From the NCBI GenBank assembly GCA_903941105.1, contig CAJANL010000199.1, positions 1 through 64,000 on the forward strand: a stretch of 64,000 nt of DNA. The letters are read 5' to 3'. Source of the stretch: an uncultured Rhodospirillaceae bacterium. Its GTDB lineage: Bacteria > Pseudomonadota > Alphaproteobacteria > Rhodospirillales > Magnetospirillaceae. Made by a program: the position numbers and the translations under genes. Shown here in pieces: positions 54,179 through 63,339 of this stretch (positions are counted from its first letter, which is position 1; the number at the start of each line of letters is the position of its first letter). A model generated the notes under the pieces. That model saw only the letters and a list, made by a program, of their open reading frames with translations, did no database searches and was not told the origin of the DNA.

Positions 54179-54735
54179 ATCAGCACCTTGAGGCAGAAGA
54201 AGGTGGTGTCGGCGTCAATGGGCTCGAAGTCGAACTGGATGGGTTCGCTGGCGCGGCGGGCGATTTCGATCAGGCCGATGGTCGCCCCCTTGCTATCCTC
54301 GTCTGGCGCCTCGCGCAGTTGCTCCTTGTAGTAGGCCTTGATCGCCTCGGGAGCCATGGCCTGGAGTTGCCCGAGGCGGCCCTTGAGCTTGGGAACGTCG
54401 CCACAGCGCATGGTATTGGCGCAGACGATGAAGAACCGCCCCCGTTCGCTGCCGATGGCGATCATGCCCGATGACAATTCGACGGGGCGGCCACCCGGCG
54501 CGGTGTCAGCGTGCAGCTTGTCGGCCGAGTAACGGATGATGTTCTGGGCCTGCTCGACGAACACCGAGAACACCTTCTTGACGGTGGTGACGTCGGCATC
54601 CTCGATGACCATCTTCTGGCGCAACGCCTCACCTAGGGAATACAGAATTCCCTCGGAGAGATAGCCGCTGAAGGAGAAGATGATTCCCCTCTCATCCAGC
54701 TCTTTCTTGAATGTTCTGTACACCTGGGCAAGCAT
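54175..54735 (-). CDS. SiaB-family protein kinase
   Basis: 186 aa from the ATG at 54735 (AGGGG 7 bp upstream). It has the HATPase-like fold of SiaB (DUF6272): IIFSFSGYLSEGILYSLGEALRQKM, FSVFVEQAQNIIRYSADK with the Glu/Asn of the N-box, SSGMIAIGSERGRFFIVCAN and GATIGLIEIARRASEPIQFDF. In the known system it phosphorylates SiaC. Translationally coupled to the siaC-like gene. It lies 44 bp after the REC-histidine kinase gene, so the whole leftward set may be one operon. Confidence 0.85.
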   Translation of the reverse strand: MLAQVYRTFKKELDERGIIFSFSGYLSEGILYSLGEALRQKMVIEDADVTTVKKVFSVFVEQAQNIIRYSADKLHADTAPGGRPVELSSGMIAIGSERGRFFIVCANTMRCGDVPKLKGRLGQLQAMAPEAIKAYYKEQLREAPDEDSKGATIGLIEIARRASEPIQFDFEPIDADTTFFCLKVLI

Positions 54736-54779
54736 CGGAGAACCCCTGGTCAAAACGGAGGCTAATCAACGTCGCGACA

Positions 54780-56090
54780 TCACCGCCTCTTCCTTGCGGA
54801 CGTGCGTGGCAGGCACAGGCTGAACACCGAGCCATGGCCGACCTCGCTGTCCACGGAAACGGTACCGTTGTGCAGGTCGACAATCTGGCGAACCATATGC
54901 AGGCCGATGCCCGACCCCGGCAGGCCACGCGCATTGGTGGCGCGGTGAAATCGCTTGAACAGCTGCGGAATATCCTCGGCCGGAATACCGATGCCGTGAT
55001 CGGCCACCGTCACCGCCACGCCGCCGTCGCGCTTGCCCACCGCCACCACGACCGGCTGGCCTTCCGGGGAATACTTGACGGCGTTACCGATCAGGTTGCC
55101 CACCGCCAGCTCCAGCATTTGCGGATCACCCCAGGCCGGGACAGGCGACGGGGCCGCGAGATGAATCTCGCGCGACGGATTGGCGGCACGCTGGCTGGCC
55201 ACCACGCCGCCCAGCATCTCGGCCAGATCGAAGACCTGTTCCTTGAGGGTGAGGGTCTCGCTCTCCAACTGCTCGTCGGCCAGGCAATTGTCGATCAGAC
55301 CGATCAGGCGCAAGACGCTGCCGCGAATGGTGTCAAGCCGGCGCTGCGTGCTTTCGTCGGCGCCGCGCATGCCGAGAATCTGCGCCGCCGAATCGATAAT
55401 GGCCAAGGGGGTGCGGAACTCGTGCGACACCATGGAGAGAAACTGGCGCTGCCGATGCTTGGCCTCGGTCTCGCGGGCCAGCGCCAGCTCCGTGCACTCC
55501 TTGGCATGCGCCAAGGCCTCGCGGCTGGCCATCAGTTCGGCGGTGCGGCACTCGACGCGGGTCTCCAGGGTGGAATTGGCCTCCACCAGCTGGCGATTGA
55601 GCCGCTCGATGGTGACGATGTCCCGCCACGCCCGCAACGCCCCCACCAGGGCGGTGAACAGCTTCTGGGCGGTCAGCTCACCCTTGCTCTTGTAGTCGTT
55701 CACGTCGTAACCGACCACCACATCGCGTTCGGGGGCGTCGCCCGGCTGTCCGGTGCGCAGGATGATCCGGACGGTGCGATTCTTGAGGTCGTCACGAATA
55801 TGGCGCACCAGCCCGAGGCCGGCGTCGGGGGTCTCCATCACCACGTCAAGCAGCACCACCGGGATTTCGGGGCGCTGGGCCAGAATGGGTGCCGCCTCGG
55901 CCGCCGAGGCGGCGCTGATCATATCGAAGCTGCGGCCTTCGAAGCGGAAGTCGCGCAGCAGAACCTGAGTCATCTCGTGCACCTGGGGATCGTCGTCGAC
56001 CACCAGCACCGGCCACGACTCGACAACAACCTGCTGTGCCGTATCGCGCCGGCGCAAACGAAGCTTTGGCAAGGGTGCCGCCTCAGTCAT
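54780..56090 (-). CDS. REC-histidine kinase (response regulator fused to HisKA-HATPase)
   Basis: 436 aa from the ATG at 56090. The N-terminal REC domain has PVLVVDDDPQVHEMTQVLL and the phospho-Asp in VVLLDVVMETPDAG near residue 79. A linker with a coiled coil (LNRQLVEANSTLETRVECR) leads to HisKA SMVSHEFRTPLAIIDSAAQ, His near 220, N-box VGNLIGNAVKYSPEG and DHGIGIPAEDIPQLFKRF. Soluble. It can receive phosphate on REC and pass a signal from its own kinase. It overlaps the OmpR-type gene upstream by 8 bp, so the latter is a likely partner. Confidence 0.92.
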   Translation of the reverse strand: MTEAAPLPKLRLRRRDTAQQVVVESWPVLVVDDDPQVHEMTQVLLRDFRFEGRSFDMISAASAAEAAPILAQRPEIPVVLLDVVMETPDAGLGLVRHIRDDLKNRTVRIILRTGQPGDAPERDVVVGYDVNDYKSKGELTAQKLFTALVGALRAWRDIVTIERLNRQLVEANSTLETRVECRTAELMASREALAHAKECTELALARETEAKHRQRQFLSMVSHEFRTPLAIIDSAAQILGMRGADESTQRRLDTIRGSVLRLIGLIDNCLADEQLESETLTLKEQVFDLAEMLGGVVASQRAANPSREIHLAAPSPVPAWGDPQMLELAVGNLIGNAVKYSPEGQPVVVAVGKRDGGVAVTVADHGIGIPAEDIPQLFKRFHRATNARGLPGSGIGLHMVRQIVDLHNGTVSVDSEVGHGSVFSLCLPRTSARKRR

Positions 56091-56799
56091 GGCGGCACAG
56101 ATTGACCACCGGGGCTGCGAAGGCGTAGCCGACGCCGTGCACCGCCTCGATGGGCAGCGGTCGCCCCAGCGTCTGTTCGCTCTTGGCACGCAGACGGCGC
56201 ACCAGCGAGTCCACCGAGCGGTCGTCCGGGCTCCAGGTCCGCTTGCCCAGGGCGGCGAACAGGTCATTGCGCGACACTGCCTCACCCGGCTTGGACACCA
56301 ACAGCGAAACGAAGACGCGTTCGTTGCCGGTGAGTTTCAGCGAGACTCCGTCGGGGGCGATCAACAGCCAGCCAAGCTGGTCAAAGGTCCACTCGGCACC
56401 GGACGGCTTGGCCGTGGCGGTCGCCCCGCTGGCGCCCAGCTTCATGCGCCGGGACAAGGTGCGCACCTGGGCCTCGATTTCGCGCAGATCCACCGGCTTC
56501 ACCAGATAGACGTCTGCACCCAGTTCCAGTCCGACCACCCGGTCGATGCCGAGACTGCGCGCCGTCAGCATGATGATGCCGATTTCGGACTTGTCGCGCA
56601 GCCGGGCGGCGATGGAAAAGCCATCCTCTCCCGGCAGATTGACATCAAGAATGAGAATGTCGACCGTGTGTCCGGCTAAGGTGGCATCCAAAGCCGCACC
56701 ACCGTCGCACCCCACCACCTGATGCCCGCATCCCGACAGATACTCGACCAGATCCCCACGCAGGGCGGCTTCGTCTTCGACGACGGCGATTGTCGCCAT
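56083..56799 (-). CDS. OmpR/PhoB-family response regulator
   Basis: 238 aa from the ATG at 56799 (AGAGGAA upstream). REC domain: IAVVEDEAALRGDLVEYL, phospho-Asp in LILDVNLPGEDGF, Thr in MLTARS and Lys in LVKPVD. The C-terminal winged helix has LTGNERVFVSLLVSKPGEAVSRNDLF, then VDSLVRRLRAKSEQTLGRPLPIEAVHGVGYAF. It is a DNA-binding transcription factor and the first gene of the leftward signalling cluster. The upstream 250 bp contain an A-run (aaaaaaaatgaatatc) and no other gene. Confidence 0.93.
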   Translation of the reverse strand: MATIAVVEDEAALRGDLVEYLSGCGHQVVGCDGGAALDATLAGHTVDILILDVNLPGEDGFSIAARLRDKSEIGIIMLTARSLGIDRVVGLELGADVYLVKPVDLREIEAQVRTLSRRMKLGASGATATAKPSGAEWTFDQLGWLLIAPDGVSLKLTGNERVFVSLLVSKPGEAVSRNDLFAALGKRTWSPDDRSVDSLVRRLRAKSEQTLGRPLPIEAVHGVGYAFAAPVVNLCRHD

Positions 56800-57048
56800 G
56801 GATATTCCTCTGCTTGATGCGGCAGCAGCCAAAAAAAATGAATATCGGCACCGCACTTGCTTCGATATGCGTTCGCCCAGTCCGCGCCCGAATGACGAGA
56901 ACCATGATCCCATCGTTGTGCAACAAGGTCCAGGATGCCAGCCACCTTTGGAACCGAATTGTGACGAAAGGTCACGTAACATTGCCTTAAGGGCGATACG
57001 CTATCATATGCGGAGGGAAAGGGCGGTTTTGCTTCACGGGAGAATCCG

Positions 57049-57504
57049 ATGATCGGCCGTCAGACGATGTCAACGCCGCACCCGCCGCGGCATGGGGCTC
57101 CGCCCCGCCGCCCGATGCCGCGCCATCGCGGCAGGACAGCACTGGTGACAGGCCTCGCGGCCATGGCGGCAGCCGCCGCGCTGGCCGGATACCTGATCAA
57201 CCGCGACACCAGCGGGCCGGGCGCATCCCCCGATGCCCTGGCGACGCAGATGGAGGCCGCGCTGCATGGCGCAGCGCCGTCGCTCAACGTCTATGGCGGC
57301 CCCCTGATGGTCGATCAGGGAAGCGTCACCGCCGCCGGCATCCCCCCCGGCGCCTGCGTCTCCGTCGGCTGGCAACTGGTGCGCAAAGGCCTGCTCAGCG
57401 TCAATGGCGTGATGCCGTCAAGGGTTTCGGCGGCAAAGCTATCGGAGCTGTGCAACCTCTACGACATCGCCACTATTTCGTGGACGCCCAAGCAGGCTGA
57501 TTAG
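57049..57504 (+). CDS. Hypothetical membrane-anchored protein with pilin-like C-terminus
   Basis: 151 aa. A Pro/Arg-rich cytosolic N-terminus (1-28) is followed by one membrane helix (TALVTGLAAMAAAAALAGYLI, about 31-52), then an outside domain. Its end, GIPPGACVSVGWQLVRKG... SELCNLYDIATISWT, with two cysteines and a closing Ile-Ser-Trp-Thr, resembles the C-terminal disulfide region of type IVb pilins (PilS). The pilin leader (G-F-x4-E) is missing. I rate this resemblance as weak. Standing alone upstream of the Crp/Fnr gene. Confidence 0.55.
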   Translation: MIGRQTMSTPHPPRHGAPPRRPMPRHRGRTALVTGLAAMAAAAALAGYLINRDTSGPGASPDALATQMEAALHGAAPSLNVYGGPLMVDQGSVTAAGIPPGACVSVGWQLVRKGLLSVNGVMPSRVSAAKLSELCNLYDIATISWTPKQAD

Positions 57505-57590
57505 GCTCCCCATACTTCCTTCCAGATACAAAGCAATTGACGAAAGGCAAATCCAGGCCGAATGATCATGTCGGCCAAAAAGGAATCAAT

Positions 57591-58292
57591 ATGAAAGCAT
57601 TCCAAGCTTCGTCTCTGGATTGTGTGTTGGTCGGTTCGGAGTGCTCGCACGTTGCAATGGGGGCGCATCCGGGCTGTCTGTTTCCGCAGCGCGGCAAGCT
57701 GAGGAAATCCGGCGCGCGCGAGGTGGTGTTCCACCAGGACAGCGGCTGCCGCGGGCTCTACCGCCTGCGCGAGGGCCTGTTGGCGCTGCGCCGCTACCAT
57801 CCCGACGGCGAGCGATCCATCGTTCGGGTGGTGCGGCCGGGCGAGATCGTCGGATGGTCCGACGCCTTCATCACCGGGGTGCACCGCTGGGAGGGCTGGA
57901 TGCTGACCGCCGGGTCCATGTGGTACATGCCGGCCACCGAATGGTCGGCGCTGCATCCCGGCGACGCCCATGCCCACATCCTCAGCCTTGCCTACGCCGA
58001 GAGCCAGCGACTGGAGAGTGCGCTGCTGGGACTGTCCAAGCTGAAGGCGGAAGATCGCTTGCTGTTCTTCCTGTTTTCACTGGCCGAACACCCCGAGACC
58101 TTCCCGGCGGTGGTTCACATTTCGGTGCGACGTGGCGACATGGCCGAGGTGGCGGCGATCACCCCGGAATCGTGCTCGCGGGTATTGCAGCGGCTAGAGA
58201 AACGCGGCTGGGTGACGTGGACCAACCCCAGCACCATGGTGCTCAACGAGGCCGCCGCCGCCCGCATCGCCGAGGTTGTCGATTGGTACTGA
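57591..58292 (+). CDS. Crp/Fnr-family transcriptional regulator
   Basis: 233 aa from the ATG at 57591 (AAGGA 6 bp upstream); the track start further upstream lacks a site. The cyclic-nucleotide-type beta barrel (about 30-130) has GLYRLREGLLALRRYHPDGERSIVRVVRPGEIVGW. The dimer helix precedes the HTH: RGDMAEVAAITPESCSRVLQRLEKRGWV. Cysteines at about 11, 18, 29 and 53 could hold an iron-sulfur cluster as in FNR, though the spacing differs. cAMP-binding residues are not evident. The target is unknown. Confidence 0.87.
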   Translation: MKAFQASSLDCVLVGSECSHVAMGAHPGCLFPQRGKLRKSGAREVVFHQDSGCRGLYRLREGLLALRRYHPDGERSIVRVVRPGEIVGWSDAFITGVHRWEGWMLTAGSMWYMPATEWSALHPGDAHAHILSLAYAESQRLESALLGLSKLKAEDRLLFFLFSLAEHPETFPAVVHISVRRGDMAEVAAITPESCSRVLQRLEKRGWVTWTNPSTMVLNEAAAARIAEVVDWY

Positions 58293-58323
58293 AGCATGAT
58301 CCGATCACCTCGATCATGCTTCA
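58290..58323. terminator. Bidirectional terminator between the Crp/Fnr gene and the 62-aa gene
   Basis: TGAAGCATGATC and GATCATGCTTCA form a perfect 12-bp inverted repeat overlapping the stop of the Crp/Fnr gene. It lies between two convergent genes. Confidence 0.55.
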
Positions 58324-58333
58324 GCCCGCGGCC

Positions 58334-58522
58334 TCAGGCAGCCGCCTTCAGCGGTGCGAAACGATCGATGATGCGGCCCATGGTGCCGGCAATCTCGGGG
58401 TATATTTGCGACAGCCTGGCGGCAACCCGGCAGGCCTCATCGGCATCGACTGCAACGCCCAGCGCTTCGGCCTCGAGCAGAACCGACAACTGCTCGATTT
58501 CTTCCCAGGTAAACGATGCCAT
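58334..58522 (-). CDS. Small helical protein (62 aa), unknown
   Basis: 62 aa from the ATG at 58522 (MASFTWEEIEQLSVLLEAEA); the 224-aa track frame is mostly shadow of the RND gene. It is acidic and helical, with IYPEIAGTMGRIIDRF at the end. No family is recognised. It is between convergent and co-directional genes, about 110 bp downstream of the RND pump gene and possibly with its own promoter. Natural composition for a real small protein. Confidence 0.55.
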   Translation of the reverse strand: MASFTWEEIEQLSVLLEAEALGVAVDADEACRVAARLSQIYPEIAGTMGRIIDRFAPLKAAA

Positions 58523-58632
58523 GGTCAAATCCCCATACAGGTAGCCATGGGTGTAGATATTGGGCGGCGTCATGCTGCAGTGCAATACGGTGAAGACCCT
58601 GGAAACCGGTGACTTTTTTTTGACGGCTCCTG

Positions 58633-61600
58633 CTATCGGCGGTCCGAGGCGATCAAGGTATAGATGGCGGGCAGCACGAACAGGGTGAACAGCGTGCCGA
58701 TGCCCATGCCGGCGACGATCACCACCGCGATGGAAAAGCGGCTGGCGGCACCGGCGCCGCTGGCGAACAGCAGCGGCACCAGCCCGGCCACCATGGCGGC
58801 GGTGGTCATCAGGATGGGCCGGAACCGCAGTCCGGCCGCCGCCTTCACCGCCTCCAGCCGCGACAGCCCGGCGATCTGGCGTTCGCGCGCCACTTCGCAG
58901 ATCAGAATGCCGTGCTTGGTGATCAGGCCGATCAAGGTGACCAGCCCCACCTCGGAGTAGATGTTCATGCTGACCACCCCCAGCGCCAGGGGGATCAGGG
59001 CGCCGCACATGGACAGCGGCACCGTCACCAGGATCACCAGCGGATCACGGAAACTCTCGAACTGGGCCGCCAGCACCAGGAAGATGATCACCAGGGCGAA
59101 CACGAAGGTCAGCAGCAGCGCGTTGCCCTCCTGCATGAACTGGCGCGACTGCCCGGCGTAATCGACGGCGTAGCCCTGCGGCAACACCTCGTCGGCGGCG
59201 CGGCGCATCAGGTCGAGCGCCTGTCCCAGCGTCACCCCCGGCATGGGGAAGCCCTGGATGGTGACGGAATTCAACTGGTTGAACTGGTTGAGCGACACCG
59301 GCTGGACCACATGCCCCAGCGTCACCAGCGACGACAGCGGAATGGCCGAGCCATCGGTGCTGCGCACATGGAAGCGACCGAGTTGGCGGGGATCGAGGCG
59401 CCAGTTGCGCGGCACCTGCGGGATGACCTGATAGGAGCGGCCTTGCAGGTTGACCAGATTGACGAAATTGCCGCCGGTCATGGTCGCCAGGGCGTCGCCG
59501 ATCTGCTGCATGGAGATGCCGTAGGCGGCGGCCTTGTCGCGGTCGATCACCACCTTGGTCTGCGGGCTTTCGTATTTCAGGTCGGCATCGACAAAGGCGA
59601 ACATGCCCGAGGCCTGGGCGCGCCGCACCATCTCGGCCTGCAACTCCTGCAACTGCCGATAATCGGCGATGCCGCTGATGACGAACTGCATCGGCAGGCC
59701 ATCCACCCCGGGCAGCGGCGACGGCGGGAACACCGAGGCCTTGACGCCCGATACCGTGTTCATGGCGAGCTGGAACTCGGCGGTAAGCTGCTTGGCGGCC
59801 CTCTGCCGCTCGTCCCAGCCCTTCAGCACCGCGCCGCCGAACCCCTGGCTGGGCGAGCCCATGCCGTTGATCAAAAAGACGTCGCGGGTCTCGGGAAAGG
59901 CGCGCAGCTTGGTATCGATCTGGCCGGAAAATACCTCCATGAAGTCGGTATTGGCCGAGGCCGGGCCATTATAGGCGGTGAACACCACCCCCTGGTCTTC
60001 CTCGGGAGCCAGCTCGGTAGCCGCCGCCAGGAACAGGAACGGCAGGCTGGCCAGCACGATGGCGGCGAAGGCCAGGGTGGTCGGCCGGTCGGCCAGGGCC
60101 GCGGCCAGCGCCCGCTCGTAGCGGCTCCGCACCCGGTCGAAGGTGCGGTCGACAAGGGCCGGCAGCCCCTTGCGGACGGGTTCATGCTTGAGGATTTTCG
60201 ACGTCATCATCGGCGACAGGGTCAGCGCCACCACTCCCGAGATGATCACCGCCCCGGCCAGGGTCAGGGCGAACTCCTTGAACAGCGAGCCGGTCAGGCC
60301 GCCCATGAAGGCGATGGGGGCATAGACGGCGGCCAGGGTGATGGTCATGGAGATGACCGGCCCGGCGATCTCGCGCGTTCCCATGATGGCGGCATCGAAC
60401 GGCGAGGCGCCGTCCTCGATGTGGCGATGGACGTTCTCCACCACCACGATGGCGTCGTCCACCACCAGCCCGATGGCCAGCACCATGGCGAGCATGGTCA
60501 ACAGGTTGATGGAAAAGCCCAGGGCCAGCAGGAACAGCGCCACCCCCACCAGCGACAGCGGCACCGTCACCACCGGAATGGCCACCGAGCGCAGCGACCC
60601 CATGAAGAAGAAGATCACCACCATGACGATAATCGTGGCCTCGGCGATGGTGATGCCGACCTCACGGATGGCGGCGTCGATGAAGATGGTGGAATCGTAG
60701 GCGATCTTGGCGGTCAGGCCGGGGGGCAGCTGGGCCTGGATGGCCGGCAGCGTCTCCTCCCGCACCTGGCGGATCACCGACAGCGGATTGGCCTCGGGGG
60801 TGGTGAAGACACCGACGAAGATGGCGCGCTCGCCACTGGCGAACACCGACATGTCGTCGTTCTCCGGCCCCATCTGCACCTCGGCCACGTCGCCCAGCCG
60901 GACCAGCCGGGGGCCGTCATGCTTGATCACCAGCTGGCGGAACTCGTCCACCGAGCGCAGATCGGTATCGGCCTGGGTGTTGACCACGTCATAGGCGCCC
61001 TTGGTCGAGCCGGCGGCCGAGGTGTAGTTGTTGCGGGTCAGCGCCGCCTTGAGGTCTTCGGCGCCCAGCCTGTACTGGGCCAGCTTCTCGGGGTCCATCC
61101 AGACCCGGATAGAGAACTTCTGGCCGCCGAACAGCTCGGGATTGGCGACGCCCGGCACCGCCGCCAGCTTGGGCTGCACCACCCGGGTGACATAGTCGGT
61201 GATCTGCTGCTGGCTGAGGCGATCCGACGAGAATGCCAGATAGGCCGAAGCGAAGGACTGCCCGGTCTCCTTCTTGATCACCGGATCGTTGATGCCCTTG
61301 GGCAGCAGGGCGCGCACCTCGTTGGCCTTGCTCATGACCTCGGTCATGGCGCTGTCGGGGTCCTCGTTGAGGCGGACATAAGCCTTGACCTCGGACATGC
61401 CTTGCAGCGAGCGCGAGGTCAGGTAGTCCAGCCCCGAGGCGGTGGCCACCGCCTTCTGGATCGGCTGAGTGACGAAGCCCTGTACCAGATCGGCGTCGGC
61501 GCCGGGAAAGGTGGTGGTGATGGTGATCACCGTATTCTTCATCTCGGGATACTGCCGCACCGGCAGCATCATCAGGGCACGCAGCCCGATGAACAGGATC

Positions 61601-61653
61601 AGCAGGCTGACCACCGAAGCCAGCACCGGGCGCTTGATGAAAATATCGAACAT
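58633..61653 (-). CDS. RND efflux transporter, HAE1 family
   Basis: 1006 aa from the ATG at 61653. It begins MFDIFIKRPVLASVVSLLILFIGLRALMMLPVRQYPE, the typical first helix of hydrophobe/amphiphile efflux pumps. Twelve membrane helices with two large periplasmic loops are seen; the proton-relay Asp pair lies in AIGLVVDDAIVVVENVHRHI. It forms the inner-membrane trimer of a tripartite pump. The adaptor gene is 12 bp upstream; no outer-membrane channel gene is in the operon, so TolC or similar is shared. Confidence 0.95.
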   Translation of the reverse strand: MFDIFIKRPVLASVVSLLILFIGLRALMMLPVRQYPEMKNTVITITTTFPGADADLVQGFVTQPIQKAVATASGLDYLTSRSLQGMSEVKAYVRLNEDPDSAMTEVMSKANEVRALLPKGINDPVIKKETGQSFASAYLAFSSDRLSQQQITDYVTRVVQPKLAAVPGVANPELFGGQKFSIRVWMDPEKLAQYRLGAEDLKAALTRNNYTSAAGSTKGAYDVVNTQADTDLRSVDEFRQLVIKHDGPRLVRLGDVAEVQMGPENDDMSVFASGERAIFVGVFTTPEANPLSVIRQVREETLPAIQAQLPPGLTAKIAYDSTIFIDAAIREVGITIAEATIIVMVVIFFFMGSLRSVAIPVVTVPLSLVGVALFLLALGFSINLLTMLAMVLAIGLVVDDAIVVVENVHRHIEDGASPFDAAIMGTREIAGPVISMTITLAAVYAPIAFMGGLTGSLFKEFALTLAGAVIISGVVALTLSPMMTSKILKHEPVRKGLPALVDRTFDRVRSRYERALAAALADRPTTLAFAAIVLASLPFLFLAAATELAPEEDQGVVFTAYNGPASANTDFMEVFSGQIDTKLRAFPETRDVFLINGMGSPSQGFGGAVLKGWDERQRAAKQLTAEFQLAMNTVSGVKASVFPPSPLPGVDGLPMQFVISGIADYRQLQELQAEMVRRAQASGMFAFVDADLKYESPQTKVVIDRDKAAAYGISMQQIGDALATMTGGNFVNLVNLQGRSYQVIPQVPRNWRLDPRQLGRFHVRSTDGSAIPLSSLVTLGHVVQPVSLNQFNQLNSVTIQGFPMPGVTLGQALDLMRRAADEVLPQGYAVDYAGQSRQFMQEGNALLLTFVFALVIIFLVLAAQFESFRDPLVILVTVPLSMCGALIPLALGVVSMNIYSEVGLVTLIGLITKHGILICEVARERQIAGLSRLEAVKAAAGLRFRPILMTTAAMVAGLVPLLFASGAGAASRFSIAVVIVAGMGIGTLFTLFVLPAIYTLIASDRR

Positions 61654-61665
61654 GGACGGCAATCC

Positions 61666-62790
61666 CTAACGCAGCGACGCCTCGGCCGCGCCACCCAACG
61701 GAGTTTCGCTGGAGACCTCGACGTGGCTGCCGTTCTCCAGCTTGATCTGCCCCGACGTCACCACCAGCTCGCCGGCGGCGAGGCCGCGGCGCACCACCAC
61801 CAAGCCGTCGCGGCGGTCACCCAACTCGACCACGGCCCGCTCGACCAACTGGACCGGTTTGCCGTCGGGGGCGGCGGTGGTTCGGACCACGAACACCGCG
61901 TCACCGTGCAGGTTGTAGGACACCGCCGAGGCCGGCACCGTCACCACCCGCTGGCCGGTGGGGCGGATGATCTCGATGCGGGCGAACATGCCGGGGCGCA
62001 GGACGCGGTCGGGATTGGGGAAGCGGGCCTGCACCGCCACCATGCCGGTCCTGGCATCGACCAACGGCTCGATGGCGGCGACGACGCCCTCGAACAGCCG
62101 GCCGGGCCAGGCGTCGGTGGTCAGGCGCACCGGCTCGCCGACGCCCAGCGCCGCCAGCTCCTTCTGCGACACCGAAAAGTCGCACAGCATCAGCGTCAGG
62201 TCCTGGAGGTTGACGATGGCCTGCCCCGGCTGGAGGTACTGGCCGAGATCGACCTTGCGCACCCCGAGCACCCCGTCGAACGGCGCCGACACCGTCTTCC
62301 TGCCGATCATCGCCTGCAACCCGGCGACACGGGCCGTCTTGACGCTGAGTTCGGCCTCGGCCTTCTCCAGCGCCGACTGGCTGACGGTGTTGGAGCGGAT
62401 CAGGGTCTGGGTCCGGTTGAACCCCGTCCGGGCCAGTTCAAGCTCGGCCTGGGCACTGCGCAGGTCGCCCATCTCCACGTCGGTGTCGAGCCGCACCAGC
62501 GGCTGGCCGCGGCGTACCTCCTGGCCCGACTGGAACGAAATATCCCTGATCAAGCCGGCGGCCGAGCCGGCCACGTCGACACCGTTGACCGCCTGCAGGG
62601 TGCCGACCGCCGGCACCACCTCGCGCCACTCGCTCTCGCGCGCCGCCGTGGCGGTCACCGCCACCACCGGCTTGGGCATGTTGGCGAAGAACTGCTTCAT
62701 CATGTGCTGGCGGAAGACGATAAAACCGAACACGCCGCCGAACACCACGCCGCAGACCGCCAGCATGATGACCATGCGCCTGATCCTCAT
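61666..62790 (-). CDS. RND efflux periplasmic adaptor subunit (MFP)
   Basis: 374 aa. One N-terminal membrane anchor (MVIMLAVCGVVFGGVFGFIVF) is followed by the split lipoyl domain (GLIRDISFQSGQEVRRGQPLVRLD and TVSAPFDGVLGVRKVDLGQYLQPGQ), between them an alpha-hairpin, and then beta-barrel and membrane-proximal domains. It links the RND pump to the outer-membrane channel. It overlaps the TetR gene by 4 bp (ATGA) and is 12 bp before the pump gene. Confidence 0.94.
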   Translation of the reverse strand: MRIRRMVIMLAVCGVVFGGVFGFIVFRQHMMKQFFANMPKPVVAVTATAARESEWREVVPAVGTLQAVNGVDVAGSAAGLIRDISFQSGQEVRRGQPLVRLDTDVEMGDLRSAQAELELARTGFNRTQTLIRSNTVSQSALEKAEAELSVKTARVAGLQAMIGRKTVSAPFDGVLGVRKVDLGQYLQPGQAIVNLQDLTLMLCDFSVSQKELAALGVGEPVRLTTDAWPGRLFEGVVAAIEPLVDARTGMVAVQARFPNPDRVLRPGMFARIEIIRPTGQRVVTVPASAVSYNLHGDAVFVVRTTAAPDGKPVQLVERAVVELGDRRDGLVVVRRGLAAGELVVTSGQIKLENGSHVEVSSETPLGGAAEASLR

Positions 62791-63329
62791 GAGTCCACTC
62801 CCTCGCCCAGAACATCCAGGGCGGCTTGCATCAGGCGCGCCTCGCCCGCCACATCGCCCAGCCTCAGCCCCAGCACCCGTTGCAGGAACAGCCCGTCCAT
62901 GGCGGTGCAGACCAGTGCGGCGCGCTCCATGTCCGGGCTGTCGCTGCGCAGCCGCTCCTGCCATTCGTCGTACTTGACCTTCAGCGGCGCCACCAGTTCC
63001 CGGTTGACCGCCACCGCCGCCAGCAGGGCGCCGCCCACCGGGTTGTTGGCCGGGCCGGCGGGGTCGAAGGCACTGCGCACCATGGTGCGGGCCCAACGAT
63101 AGGGCCCCTCCGGCTCGCGCTCGTAATAGGCGCGATGCAACGAATCGCACTGGTCGATCAGCCGACCCACCATGGCGCGGATCAGGTCGTCCTTGCCCTT
63201 GAAGTGATAGAGCACGCCGCCCTTGCTGACTTCGGCCACCCGGGCCGCCTCGTCAAGGGTGAGCCGCGCCACGCCGCTGTCGCGCACGATGGCCATGGCC
63301 GCGTCGATGATCTTGTCCCTGGCGCTCAT
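62787..63329 (-). CDS. TetR-family transcriptional regulator
   Basis: 180 aa from the ATG at 63329. N-terminal HTH: MSARDKIIDAAMAIVRDSGVARLTLDEAARVAEVSKGGVLYHFKGKDDLIRAM. The C-terminal helical ligand domain resembles the TetR_C group with QRVLGLRLGD. It is the first gene of the efflux operon; two palindromic sites directly upstream suggest autorepression and control of the pump by its substrate. Confidence 0.93.
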   Translation of the reverse strand: MSARDKIIDAAMAIVRDSGVARLTLDEAARVAEVSKGGVLYHFKGKDDLIRAMVGRLIDQCDSLHRAYYEREPEGPYRWARTMVRSAFDPAGPANNPVGGALLAAVAVNRELVAPLKVKYDEWQERLRSDSPDMERAALVCTAMDGLFLQRVLGLRLGDVAGEARLMQAALDVLGEGVDS

Positions 63330-63339
63330 GACTCTCCAT

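Noticed and set aside
58912-63102. 1396-aa plus-strand ORF
   Set aside because: Antisense shadow of the RND pump, MFP and TetR genes; His/Gly/Arg-rich and without domains.
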